Assembly (NCBI GenBank): GCA_022695795.1
Contig: MU404153.1
Location: 96,177 to 160,176, forward strand
Reading direction: 5' to 3'
Source: Biscogniauxia marginata
Lineage: Eukaryota; Ascomycota; Sordariomycetes; Xylariales; Xylariaceae
Length of the DNA stretch: 64,000 nt
The notes beneath the pieces were generated by a model. That model saw only the letters and a program-made list of their open reading frames with translations. It ran no database searches and had not been told where the DNA came from. A program made the position numbers and the translations under genes. The stretch's first letter is position 1. Each line of letters begins with the position of its first letter. Of this stretch, positions 47,096 to 58,810 are shown one piece after another.

Positions 47096-50000
47096 ATGGA
47101 GCATTATCCAGTCCAAGATAACCGGCACGCCCGCCTCAGTCAGCTTGGCGAGGAATGGAGTGTCATCGGCCAACGTCCGCTATCATCACTATCAAGGCCG
47201 GACCAGCCCCCCTCCTACCGGTCTGAAAATGACGAGCTGCTCGCCGAGGAACTTCTCAAGCGACAGCGCCTTACCGAAGCACATAACCAGCAAGCCAAGG
47301 GCAGTCTTTCGCGCGCATTTACTACCAAGAAGAAGGTGTGGGAATACAAGGAGATCTATAATGCTCTCATAGCACATATTACCACCCAAGGATCACCAGG
47401 CGTGGCCGAGGTCCTCATTACTAAGCTGAATCTTGCGGGCGGCAATTTAAATCTCGCCCAGAAGAGCCGGACGAGCTTGTTAGGTCGGAGGAAGAGTCTG
47501 GACTTGGCCGAGCGAAGCCAAGTCCTGCAGATTGCTGTGAAGAATGGGCAGGTAGAGATGGTCGAAGTTTTGCTGCCCTATGCCGACGCGCTGAGCTTGG
47601 ATACCGCGCTACCGACTGCCATTCGAAATCGAAGTGAAGCAATCATCGAACTGCTTATCAGGTACGGCGCGAGTGCGGCTCAGACTGCCGACGGACAAGA
47701 CGCATTTCGACAGGCTTGTGCGGTTGGTGGACAAGCAACTACAGTCGCACTTATCCTCGGTTCGGAGGGAAGACCATCTGCGTCCTGGGTCTCGCAATCC
47801 ATGGTAGAGGCCGCGAGGGCCGGGTGTCTCGAGACAGTGGTTCATCTAAGCCAATCCACGGCCGACGGTAATCACGATGGTGCCGCAGCGTTGAAGGCCG
47901 CCGTCGAACTCGGTCGAAGGGATATAGCTCTTGCGATTGTGCTCGGCAACAAACCGCCAGAACAACCTGGTCTTAACGAGGCCTTCGGAATGCTTATGAG
48001 CCACCAGAATATCAACCCGAACGAGAAGATGGCGATGGTCGAAATTCTCCTGTGTGCCGGAGCAGAAGGCGATTTGGTGTCTCAGGCACTTGTCCAGGCT
48101 AGTGCAACCTACTTTCTCGAGATGGTGCATCTTTTAGTCTCATACGGGGCGTCGATTGAATACCAAGATGCGCTGGCGATTCGCAAGGCAGTTTCGAAAG
48201 GGAAGATCGACCTGGTCGAAGTCATGCTGAATGGCAAATCTACCCTGGGCCCTTCATACGCATCCGAGTGCGTAGGTTTGTTACCGAAGAAGATGAGATT
48301 TGAGGAACGGCACTCGTTTCTGGACCTATTACTCAGAAAAGGCGCCTCCGGTACCCCGTTAGACGAAGCGCTGGTGGACGCAGCCGAAGCTGGTGATGTT
48401 GAGGCGGCAAAACTACTTCTTACGCCCTTGTTTCCCGGCGGCAAGATCGTCGGGAATCGAGACTTGAAGAGGGGTCCTCGAAGCATGGTCTTCGAGCGAC
48501 ACGAGACCGCATCGACCGATCACAAAGGTGCTCTAGCATTGCAGATTGCAGTAAGAAAGGGAGACACTGCGATTTCCAACCTGATTTTATCGAACAGGCC
48601 GCCATCCCCCGTCGCCTTGGCGCAAGTCTTCCCGAGCACACGAAACCTTCCGACCCTCGAACGCTACCAGATCACGGAGCAGTTTCTAAGGGCGGGACTA
48701 TCAGGCCCATCAGTTCACTCCGCACTTGAGAACGCAGTAGATGAGCAACCACCTCATCGTGATGAAAAGCTAATTGCTCTCTTCCTCCGCTACAATGCCG
48801 ATGTGAACTTCAACGAGGGTCACAGCATCACCGCTGCCATCATGCAGAAAGATATGCGTCTCCTAGAAAGGTTACTTAAAAGCAAACCGACCATCCAGGT
48901 AGCAGCTAAGGCAGTTCCTAGGGCAATGGAGGTCAACGATATTTCATTACGATTGCAGATGATCACCATGCTGATAACAGCTGGTGCTTCCCAAGGTGGC
49001 ACCGAGGTCTCTAGTGCGTTAGATGTAGCAGTGCTCGCAGATCCCCTAGACAAGCGACTATTAAAGACGCTCTTGCAACAAGGTAGCGCAGACGTCAATC
49101 TTAACGAAGGCATCGCGGTTGAGCATGCCGTTCAACATTCGGATCCAGAGGTCCTCAGCTTGATTCTCACCCTCGGGCAGCCAAATGCGCAAAGTCTGGA
49201 CCGGGGCTTGAGAAGCTTGGCAAAAGTTCAAACCTCTCCGGCCAAAGCTGACAAATTGAACGCAATATTAAGCCGAACACAATCAAAAGAGACAGTCACC
49301 AACCTGCTCATCGAAGAAGTGCAGACTGTCCTGCAGATGCCGCCGCAGGAACAGAATTTTTCATCAATAAAAATACTACTTGCTAATGGCGCCGACGTCA
49401 ACGCACAAAATGCCCAGGCACTATGTCGAGCGGTGGCCCAGGCTAACACGCAGCTCGTGGAGATCCTGTTTACTGCTTCGCCGAGTCCTATGTCCCTAGC
49501 ATTTGCCATGCCTCACGCGCTTCGCATCCGCGACCTCATGGATAGACTGACATTCGCACAAAAGATTTTAGAAGGCGGCATACCGGCCAGCGAGGTCAAT
49601 AGAGCTCTCGTATTTGCCGTCAGCACCTATCCCGATGACATCCCACTCGTCAATACTCTGCTCTCCCGTGCCGATACTGAAGATGGCCTAGCCCTCATAG
49701 AAGCTAGTAAGTTAATTTTGTAGTTCTTTATTGCCCCTTAAAACCTGTCTCATGAGTAAAACATGCCTATTCTGGCTTGTTGTATGAGTTTTTGCCCTCG
49801 AGACATATTTCACGGGTTCAAAACAGTCCAAATACGGCAATTGCTGACTCCTTTTTCTGCAGTCAAGAATGAAAACCAGGATATAGTGGAATTAATTCTA
49901 GGGAAGAAGACGTTCTCGGTGGATATCCTAAATACCGGGTTCGCACAAGCTTCTAGGGGCAAGAACAAAAGATCGCGTAGCATGTCATGCAATAGCTTAC

Positions 50001-52903
50001 TTAAAGCTGGCGCGTCCGGAGATGTTGTATCGGACGCATTACTCGCGGCGGCTTCAGACGGCGACTTAGATTTCGGTACAATCCTAGTCCAAAACGGTGG
50101 TAGTGTCGAACACAAGAACGGCCAAGCTGTTATAGAAGCGTGTAAATCGGGTGCGGTCGATGTTTTGGGAATGCTGCTTGCCGGTAATACGAAAGTCACA
50201 GAGCAAACCCTTCAAAAGGGTTTCCAGGCTGCTACACAGGTAGGAGACCTGAAAAGGCGCGCTGAAGTATTCAAATTGCTCCTACAGGTAGGAGTTACGG
50301 GAGAAGTAGTTGATATCCAGCTTGTTTCAGCCGTGAGATACGGGGACAAAGGGAAAGACATTGTCAAACTTTTGCTGGTATACGGAGCTAGTCCAGATTA
50401 TAATGACGGCGACTCTGTCGAGAAAGCAACGAGAAGCGCATTCTTGGGGAATTTAGAGATGCTCCTCGGCATTGTCGAAGTTGGTGGACGTCAGGTGAGT
50501 GAGCTTTCGATTTCACATCGCACTTTCTAATGAAGCCATAGAAAAAACCGTCATCCCACACCTTAGTGCGAGCCCTGGATGCATGCTGGGACCTTAGCAG
50601 GGACACGAGGTTTACTGTCATGGAGTGGATATTTCGGGCAGGTAGGCCGGTGCCAAATGCTGTTCACGCTGCTCTAAACCGGGTGGTCAACGAGGAGAAC
50701 CCGGAGGAGCGACTGGTTCATCTTCTCGTCAGCAACCGGGCATCGCCAGTCGTCAACGATTGCCAGACTTTGATTGACGCAGCCAAAACCCTGTCGGCTC
50801 CAGCATTTGCTCAGCTACTTGAATCAAGCGTGACGGCTGAGGACACATCATTTATATTTACTAAGACATTTGTAGCAGAAAATATTGACTCGTGGCTTTC
50901 CGAGCGCGGGTACGAAGTTGCCAAGTGCCTCCTCAGTAAGGGGGCCTGCGGAGAGGGGGTTGGGTCTACACTAGTCGCGGTCCTACGGCTATACACCAAC
51001 ACCACGGGTCACATAACGCACAGATTTGTGGATCTTCTCTTAAAGTATGATGCAGATATCAACTATAACCACGGCGAGGCCCTGCAGACTGCGGCCGTAC
51101 GAGGAAACGCAGAGCTTCTAGGAAGGTTGTTAAGTAGGAATCCGGACGCCGAGGCAGTCACCCTGGCATTTTCTCGACTATTCGAGGCCCCGATCTCCGA
51201 AGATGAGATTCACGAGCTAATCGCTCTGTTCACGGAATACGGTGATAGACAGAGTAAAATCGATGTCATGTTTGTCCACCCAGATTCAGAACCAGTTGTC
51301 ATGCGAGCATTGGCACAATTTCCAAGATCAACCAAAATTCTCCAGGCGCTACTTGATATTGGGTTCTATCATGAGCAGATGACAAACTGCAAAGTGACGC
51401 AGGATTCCGAAGACGAACCAGTCACCCTCCTTATATGGGCGCTGTTGCAACCTCAAAAGAAAATCAGCAGCAATGTCATCAATATGCTGATCGATAGGGG
51501 GGGTGAGTGTCACTAATCTCCTCTAGCCCGTGATACTAGTGCTAATGGCCTGTCTAGCCCGAGTTAACTTCGAGACGCGCGTCTCTCGCGTAACCCCTTT
51601 AATGCTGGCTATCCAAGCGCGCCGGCAAGATATTGTCAAGTCTCTCCTCTTGGCTGGTGCGGAGGTTGACGTCACGGATGCGATAGGGAAATCTCCTCTA
51701 TCGATGGCGTCTGCCATCGGCGGGGACCTAGCCATCGCTATGATGTCCAATATATTGGCGGCCGGTGCCTCCAGAAACGATGGCTCCTTGCATAACGCCG
51801 CCCGCGAACTCAACCTGCAAGCTATGCAGGTATTGGTTGAGTACCAACATGACCCTGATTTTCCAAGCCCTTTGCATGGTGGGCGAAGTGCACTTGGCGA
51901 GCTCTGCCTACATGCTGCTGACTCTGGTGAAATCACCGCTGTTAAGGAAAAGGCTATGGAAAGGGCCATCACCTTTCTTCTACAAAGCAACTCCGATATC
52001 TCGCTCCAATTAGAGGGGAAGTCAGTCCTACTTCTTGCCTTCGAATCAGCCGACCCCCTAACTACAACCAAGGTGCTCCTTCGAGCAGACATGTGGAAGC
52101 ATATCAATAAATCATTTAACCAGTATACTGACGGCAAGTTCACCTACTCACCTACCATGTATGTCCAACGCGTGCTTCGGGACTCGGATTACAAGTCTCA
52201 ACTTTTGGCCCTCCTACGAACAAATAGAGGGACTGATGTTTATTATGCCAACTCGGGCCCCCAACCGGATGATGCGGTGGGCATGCCGACATACCTTCAG
52301 CTAGAAGAACAGGAACGGAAGGCGCGGCTTGCACGGATACAGAAGGATAACGAGGACCACGCTCTCGCGATACAGCGTAACAAAGAACTAGCGTCTGTGC
52401 AGGCACAGATCTGGGCAAACCAAGCGGAGATCGAAGACGCACGCAAGAAACGTGCGCACAACACCGACTTGACGGTGATGCAAGAGCGAGCCCGATTCGA
52501 GGAGGAGCTATTCAACAACGCAATGCGGCAGCAGCGTGCGAAGCAGGCTGCCGATCTCAAACACCAGGAAGCGCTCGTGCAGGCAAGCCTCAATCGAGTT
52601 CAAACCCTTGCCGAGGCCGACCTAGTGTTGGAGACGCAGAAGCAAGCACGGATGCTCGAGTGGGAACGCGACTTGGGGAACGAGCGTGTCGGCAACGCGA
52701 ACCAGCTCAGCAGCATACGTCTCCGCGAGCGCGAGGAGCTGGAGAGGATGGAAAAGGGGGCCGACGCGCGCTTCAAGAGCCGGCTGCAAGAGCAAAAAAA
52801 GCTTGTGGATAGCCAGAGCGTGCTCGCGGCCAACCTCGGCGGCGCAGGGCCCGGTGCAAGACGACAGATTGGTTATATTAGTGGTGAGTTGGGACCGGAC
52901 TAG
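47096..52903 (+). CDS. giant ankyrin-repeat protein with C-terminal coiled coil
   Basis: Predicted 1849-residue scaffold protein; the binding partner and role are unknown. Exons 47096-49706, 49863-50494, 50542-51502 and 51558-52903 join in frame. The introns are 156, 47 and 55 nt and have GTAAGT/CTGCAG, GTGAGT/CATAG and GTGAGT/TCTAG ends. The joins give LIEAIKNENQ, GGRQKKPSS and DRGGARVNFETR. Residues 1-60 are polar and Ser/Pro-rich. From about 100 to 1640 the chain is a long run of degenerate ankyrin-like helical pairs (VEMVEVLLPYADA, IIELLIRYGASA, MVHLLVSYGASIEYQ, IKILLANGADVNAQN, TPLMLAIQARRQDIVKSLLL); only a few fit the canonical consensus. The last 200 residues are a charged coiled coil (LQLEEQERKARLARIQKD and QERARFEEELFNNAMRQQ) ending in a Gly-rich tail. 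No NACHT, NB-ARC or kinase domain is present. The gene ends 300 bases before the large RIP island but shows no RIP damage. Confidence 0.85.
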
Positions 52904-53354
52904 AAAAACAGGCCTGGCCGGGGGTGTCGTTCTTCTAGCTCGGTGATAAGACGGTTGAACGCGAGAATAGTTAGTTAGAAGATTAGGTTACAAAACTTAG
53001 TGGCATAATTATGGGCGCACATTGCTTGGATTGGGAAGTGTTATACGACTATAGTTCTAGAGAACGAAATACCTAGTGAATATTTCCAAAGCCCCTTTCA
53101 TTTAAACAGGTAGTGATTAGAGCTGAGATGGCAGCTAAAAGACTTAAGACATAACTAGATATCTAACGGTGGCAAGGTCTCAAGGGATGTTGTTATAATA
53201 CAAAATACATCTAAGAAGTATATATATATATAACCTTATATATATTTATATATATTTACCTTTAAAGGTAATATTAATTATTATAATATTCATAATATAA
53301 TTATTTCTTTAAAATTTAAAGTTTATTAAGATTTTTAATAATTTAATTAATAAT

Positions 53355-53443
53355 TAATATTAATATAAAAAAGGTATTTAGTTTTTAAAGTATAAAGTTA
53401 AATAAAATAATAATAATTATTAATTAATTTCGATACGGCGTAA
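53355..53443. repeat. repeat block X, copy 1
   Basis: Begins near tatttagtttttaaagtata and runs to ttaatttcgatacggcgta. It matches 62875-62965 closely and island C 29735-29850 more loosely, in the same orientation. The foldback element at 53444 has inserted at its right end, at a TA. Confidence 0.7.
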
Positions 53444-53862
53444 CGTGTCTCATAAGCGAGTGGGCCACTTGATTTTTTATATAAAATCGACTTTTTCAAA
53501 AATTTATAACTTTACGCGTAAAAATCGTAAAAATCTCGAACTTTTTTTTAGTTATATAATTATAAGGTTTATTTAAAAGTAAAATCAAAAAAAATCAAAA
53601 ATGAAATGTATAAAGAAATACGTAAAAAAGTCTATGCATTTTGTTTTAATTTTAGTTTTTACGCGTTTTCTTTTCGCGTCTTTTAAGATTAATTTTTTCG
53701 ATTTTAATTTTAATTAAACTTAATAATTATATAGTTAATAAAAAAGGTCCGAGATTTTTACGATTTTTACGCGCAAAGTTATGAATTTTCGAAAAAGTCG
53801 ATTTTATATAGGAAACTATTTCGTTCGCGAGCTTGTTTTGTCCACTCGCTTGTGTGGTACGT
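53444..53862. mobile_element. foldback/MITE-like element 1 with long inverted repeats
   Basis: A 419-base element whose ends are inverted copies of each other over roughly 130 bases (ACGTG...AAGCGAGTGG at left; CCACTCGCTTGTGTGGTACGT at right), flanked by TA on both sides. Inner arm segments (aaaatcgactttttc, and acgcgtaaaaatcgtaaa) pair with tacgatttttacgcgcaaag and gaaaaagtcgatttta. No transposase is present. TA flanks fit a Tc1/mariner-type target, so it may be a non-autonomous member or the joined ends of such a transposon; that family is inference. It keeps many CpG sites compared with the surrounding DNA. Confidence 0.75.
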
Positions 53863-54894
53863 TATTATTAATTTAAATAAATAATTATTTTTTTTCGTTT
53901 TTATTATATTATCGAGATAATAAATATTTTATTACGCGATTATAACGCGAGACGTGTTAAATAAAACTAAGTTTTTAATTTTATATAACGATAAAAAACC
54001 TTTTAAACGCATTTAAATAAATAAATAAATTATTAAAAGGCTTTTTATAAAAACTTAAATATATATCGAAAATAATATAAATAAATACGTAATATAATTA
54101 TAAAACATAATATTTAAAAAAAGAATATATATAATTTTAACGAAATAAAGTTTATAATCGAAATAATTATTAAAACTAATATAATAATAATAAATATAAA
54201 ACGACGTAAATAATTATAATAAGTTTAATAAAGTAATTAAAAATAAATTATAATTATTTAAGTTATAAATATTATTTTAATTAAGAAAAAACATTTCGTT
54301 TTGTAATATCGTAATAACTTATTATTATTAAAAAATAAAATTATAAAATTAAATAATAATTAAATTATAAATAAGCTTAATATAAACTTTATAAAGTATT
54401 TTTATAAATACATAAAAAAAACAAAAAAAATTACACGTTTTTTAATTTTAAATAATCACGAAAGTTATTATTTTATTAACTTTAAAAACTATTATTATAA
54501 AAAAAATTATTATATTTTATATATTTAATTATTCGTTATATAAGTTTTAACTTTTTAACTTCGTATGTTTTAATATTTTAAAATAAATATATAATAATTA
54601 CTTATAAAGTTTAATAAATCGTTATTATATTTATATTATAAAAAAGACTTTTTAATTAGTTTTATAAAAGCTTTTATTATTATAATAATTATTTTAAATA
54701 TATAAATTAAATTTCGCGTAATTAAATTAATTTCTTTTAATTAAAAAAAGTTATTATTATATTATTTTTATATAAAAAATGCGTATACCCTTTTTTAACC
54801 TCGATATAAATTAAATATTTTAAAAAACTAAAATATTTATAATTTAATTATATTATAAATAAAGTTAAAAAGCATTAAAAATGTTTTTTTATAA

Positions 54895-55260
54895 ATATTA
54901 ATATATAAAATGTTTTTATTACAAAATAAAACTACTTATTTTCGGGAAATAAACTATATTTTTAATAAACGACGTAAAACTAAAAATAAATAATTACAAA
55001 TAAAAGAATTATTTAATATAAAAAAAAGTAATTTTATAAGTTAAAAAATAATATTATAATTAATAATAAAAAGAAAAAAGCTTAAAAAGAATAATAATTA
55101 AACGAAAACGATATAATATATATAATTAATAATATTTATATAATAAATAAAAAAATATTTAATAATTTAGATTTTGAGGAGTTATAATTAATTTTATTTA
55201 TTTTTGTTTTTAATTTTAATTTTAAAGGGCTTTAACTCGAAAAATATAATAAATTAAATA
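54895..55260. repeat. repeat block Z, copy 1
   Basis: Matches 63195-63580 in the same orientation with mainly C/T or A/G differences plus small indels. Shared landmarks include aatatataaaatgttttta, ttataagttaaaaaataata and gttataattaattttatt. It ends directly before the retrotransposon insertion site. Confidence 0.7.
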
Positions 55261-55271
55261 ATATAAATTAC

Positions 55272-55276
55272 GTTTT
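55272..55276. repeat. target-site duplication GTTTT (left)
   Basis: GTTTT directly before the left LTR is repeated exactly at 62860-62864 directly after the right LTR. A 5-base duplication is usual for Ty3/Gypsy integrase. Confidence 0.8.
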
Positions 55277-55731
55277 TGTGACGAACCTCCTTGTGTATTC
55301 CTAGTTAGCTGAATTTACAGGTAAGTACGTATTAGGTTTTCTTGATTTGTAGGTAATAGTGGGATAAGATTGGTTTAATTGATTTACAATGTTTTGTTCG
55401 TCAAAGAGGTTTCAAGGTACTTTCACTATAGTATTAAAGAGTGACTATAGTTTTAAATTAATAACTAAGGAACTAAAATGAATAACTAAATATATAGGAA
55501 ATTCTAATTTATTTATATTTATTTTTCCTTTATATAAAACTTGTAAATTATTAAATTATTGATTTTTTACTTATAATTTAATAATCCATTAAATCATTAA
55601 ATTATAGATTCTTAACTCATAATTTAATAATTCATTAAATCATTAAATCATGGATTTTTAACCTATGATTTAACGACTCATTTTAGTCCACATGACCCGC
55701 ACGTGACATAGCATAAAGAAGGTTTATAACA
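55277..55731 (-). repeat. LTR, left copy (3' LTR of the minus-strand element)
   Basis: 455 bases starting TGTGACGAACC and ending in ATAACA. Read on the element's own strand it begins TGTTATAAACC and ends GGTTCGTCACA, with short inverted ends. It is nearly collinear with 62404-62859; differences are mostly transitions. It contains repeats of about 50 bases (catgatttaatgatccattaa type) at 55545-55675. Confidence 0.88.
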
Positions 55732-55746
55732 TTATTCTTCCCCTTT
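55732..55746 (-). promoter_or_regulatory. polypurine tract of the retrotransposon
   Basis: On the minus strand AAAGGGGAAGAATAA abuts the LTR start TGTTATAAACC. It is the expected primer site for plus-strand DNA synthesis and independently confirms the minus-strand orientation of the element. Confidence 0.75.
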
Positions 55747-55831
55747 GAGAATCTTTGTCTTAAAGATAAAAAAGAATATACCCCAGTTATTTCTTCCTTG
55801 GTTATTTATGAGTTTTTACCCCCATTTCAAC

Positions 55832-56458
55832 ATGTCTCATCAAGTCATAAAAAACCGCAAAGAAATTCCCGAAATTTCTCGTCGTGCTTATAAGTAAATT
55901 GAAAATAAGCTGGCTTTAATGGACTTAGTTATTCTTAAGGGTTAAAAAGAAATGCCTTGTTCTTACTACGATCATAACGAGAAGGAATACATTGCTTTAA
56001 ACGAATTTAACCGTTATAACGAGTATATCCGGATAAACCATACCCGATATAACGTTTTTAGCATTTCTAGAAGTAATATAACTAAAATCATTAAGTAGTT
56101 TTAAAAAATCGAAAACGAACTAAAAAAAGCTAAAACACGTTAAGAGGCTGCGATGGTTCGCGTTTATCGCTTTCGTGTTTAACGTCGTTTTTAATTTAAA
56201 AAATTAAGAAAAATAATTATACGCAGTTTAAACTCTATTAAGGAGTTAAAACGTATTAAGCGCGAGAAAAAAGAACAAAAACATCTTATTAAAGAATCGC
56301 AACGTATAAAGGAATTATAATGTTAACTTAAATCTTCGCAAAGTTTATTTACTTTTAAGACCTGCCCCTCTTCCTTCCTTGATTCCTCTTAGCAAGATCA
56401 AGGCTTTAATATCTAGACCCTTTTAGCCGATTTAGATTTTAGCGGTAGAAATTTTTAA
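55832..56458 (+). pseudogene. antisense accessory ORF of the retrotransposon
   Basis: A frame of about 208 codons on the plus strand, opposite to gag-pol, between the pol end and the LTR. From ATG at 55832 (MSHQVIKNRKEIPEISRRAY) it runs in one frame to TAA at 56456-56458. It is interrupted only by TAA/TAG codons at places where CAA/CAG would be expected after RIP. An N-terminal patch (KEMPCSYYDHNEKEYIALNE, then FNRYNEYIRINHTRYNVF) has one Cys and several Tyr (TAC/TAT) spaced C-x2-Y ... Y-x2-Y, a pattern that would be a zinc-binding cluster if those Tyr were Cys before decay. A long charged, probably coiled-coil part follows (SIKELKRIKREKKEQKHLIK). The 3' end overlaps the chromodomain end of pol tail to tail. 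Function unknown; no Gag, Env or chromodomain resemblance. Conservation of one frame through so many G/C-to-A/T changes suggests it was coding before RIP. Confidence 0.65.
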
Positions 56459-56625
56459 TTTCATTTATTAGGTTTTTTAAATGCTTAAAAGGTTCTTAAG
56501 TATTCTCCTCGAGTGGATAACCTTCCTACTTAATAAGATATTATAGTTAACTACCAACTTTTTTTAAATCTAGTATTTTTTCAACTTCGTATTTATTAGG
56601 GTTTTTTTTAAGTTTTAATTATTCT
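56420..56625 (-). pseudogene. chromodomain remnant at the pol C-terminus
   Basis: Minus-strand translation reads NPNKYEVEKILDLKKVG, then YLIK, a stop, EGYPLEENT, a stop and EPFKHLKNLI. This is a chromodomain in which both Trp positions now read as TAG/TAA. Chromodomains on chromovirus integrases guide integration to histone-marked chromatin. Confidence 0.82.
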
Positions 56626-57409
56626 TTTAATGAAGCGTTATTTAATACTGGTTTTAAAAGCGAAATATGAAATATAAGGTAAATTTTGGATTTTTTTGGT
56701 AGTGCTAGTTTATAATTAATTTTCGAAATAATCTTCTTAATTTTATATAGTTTTAATTTTTTGAATTTAAGTTTTTTGCTGGGTTACTTTGTTTTAATTT
56801 GAGGTGTTTTTAATGTTATATCTTGTCGTTAACGGAGCAAATAAATTATGTCTCCTTTTTTAAGAATTGGTTCTTTAATTTTTTTTATTATAATATTTTA
56901 TTATTCTGTTTTAAATAAATTGTAATTTTTTTTATAGTTATTGTTATATTGCTTAGATCTTTTTGGATAGTACTTCTGTTTTCGGGGCTTTTGTTTCGAC
57001 TTTTAGTGTTTTTGTGAGTTCGATCGATTGTTTTTAGACTTCCGCTTTTTACCTGTATACTGCCTTGTGTAGTGACATTTTTATATCCTTGTTAATCGAA
57101 GTGTTATATGCTATTTAGGTTATTAGTAGTAATTTTATTTAGTTGTTTATTTCCTAGTTAATATAACTTCGTAAATATTGTTTTATTGTTTAGTTTAGTC
57201 TCTTTATTTACTTGTTTATTTAGGGGTAATACGCTATAAATAACTTTTGTTTAATTTTTATTCGTTTTATTAGGTTGATCCAAAATTTTAACGTGAATAA
57301 CTTGTCTCTATTTAAAATAATACGTTTTAATAACCCATATTTATTAACGTATTCTCTTAAGAAGCTGAAAACTAATTGTTTTATTATGCTTGATTCATTA
57401 AATAATAAG

Positions 57410-57665
57410 AAGTAGGCGTATTTCGTGAGTTTATTAACGATTACTTATATATTGTTATAATGTATTTCCGTGGTAAGATCTTTTGATTTTAAGAGTTTCA
57501 TTACGAAATCCCATGAAATTATGTATTATACTTTATTAAGTATTTAAGTTAATTATAATAATTTATATGGTTTATGTCGTGATACTTTAGCCTTATTATA
57601 AATGTTATAATTCTTTATAATTCTTTTGACTGTTTATCGTATTCCTAGAAAGTCGAATTCCTTTT
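57410..57665 (-). pseudogene. integrase remnant
   Basis: Minus-strand reading includes KAKVSRHKPYKLL, SWDFVMKLLKSKDLTTEIHY and VIVNKLTKYA, the start of the catalytic core after the zinc-binding region, with stops in between. It places integrase downstream of reverse transcriptase. Confidence 0.75.
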
Positions 57666-58439
57666 AAAGTCGTTTTATTATTTTAAAAATCTTTTGGTGG
57701 CCGTGTAGAGGATGTTCATGAAATTCCTTGATAAATTCATTCTATACCCGCTTTAATACGTATACCTTTTCTTTGTACGAGAGAAGTTTATTATTAAATC
57801 CTTGTTAAAACTGTAATTATTTTTCTTTTTAATTGTAATTTTCTTTGAAACGTTGTTTTTAATCTCTTATGTTAATTCGCATGTAAATTAATACAATTAA
57901 TTCGTTATTTTGTTGTTTAAGTATTTGGATATTTCTTTTATTGATTTTTGATTTATAATCTCCTTTTTTGCTAAAAAGATCTATTTAAATGTTTTTCTTT
58001 CCCTTAATATGCTGGATTTTGAAATTAAATCTAAATAGGAAAATCATTTAACGCTCGTGTCTTTAGTTAAGCGTTTATATTATTATGAATCGTGTAAGGT
58101 TCTTATGGTCTAAATAGATATTAATAGGTTCCTTAGTTTTACTAAGCCATGGTTCCTATTCTTTTAATGCTTTAATGACCGTTAATAGCTCCTTATTATA
58201 AATCTAATAATTTAATTTAACATTATATAGTGCTTTGAATAAGTACGTAACTAAGTATCATTTCTTATTATCTTTTAATTACTCCAGGATTGCTTTAATA
58301 GCGAAATTTAAAGTGTTTGTTTTTAGTCGTTTCTTTTTATTTTTATTTGGAAGTTTATATATAACCTCGCTAGTTACGACTTCCTTTAGCTATTAAAAAG
58401 CCCGTTTGGCTTTTTCAGTGAAATAGAAAGCCTTTCTTG

Positions 58440-58810
58440 TTTTTGCTAGGGTAGTTAATTCTATTAATAGTTTAGCGATACGCCCGAAATCTTTGATAAG
58501 TTATTTAACATAGTTAATAAAGCTAAGAAATGCGCGTATATCTATAACACTTTTGGGTTCTAGTTAATCCTTAATTGTTGCTATTTTTCCCTTTTAAATA
58601 CGAATTTCTTTTAAACTTATTATAAACCCTAAATAGTCTAGTTTCTTAACATGCTATTTACTTTTAGTCGGATAAATAAGTAGGTTCGCCTCTTCTAAGG
58701 CTTTTAACACTTGCTTTATATGTTCTTTATATTTTTTCTCGTTTTTTAAGTAAATTAGTATATTATTTAGATAAATAAATACAAATTTGTCTAGAAACTT
58801 GCGAAGGACT
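58440..58810 (-). pseudogene. reverse transcriptase remnant
   Basis: Minus-strand reading: KFLDKFVFIYLNNILIYLK, then HIKQVLKALEEANLLIYPTK and KKLDYLGFIISLKEIRI. This is the palm region of a Ty3/Gypsy reverse transcriptase. The catalytic Asp-Asp pair near 58760-58775 reads Asn-Asn, so the enzyme is dead. Confidence 0.85.
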
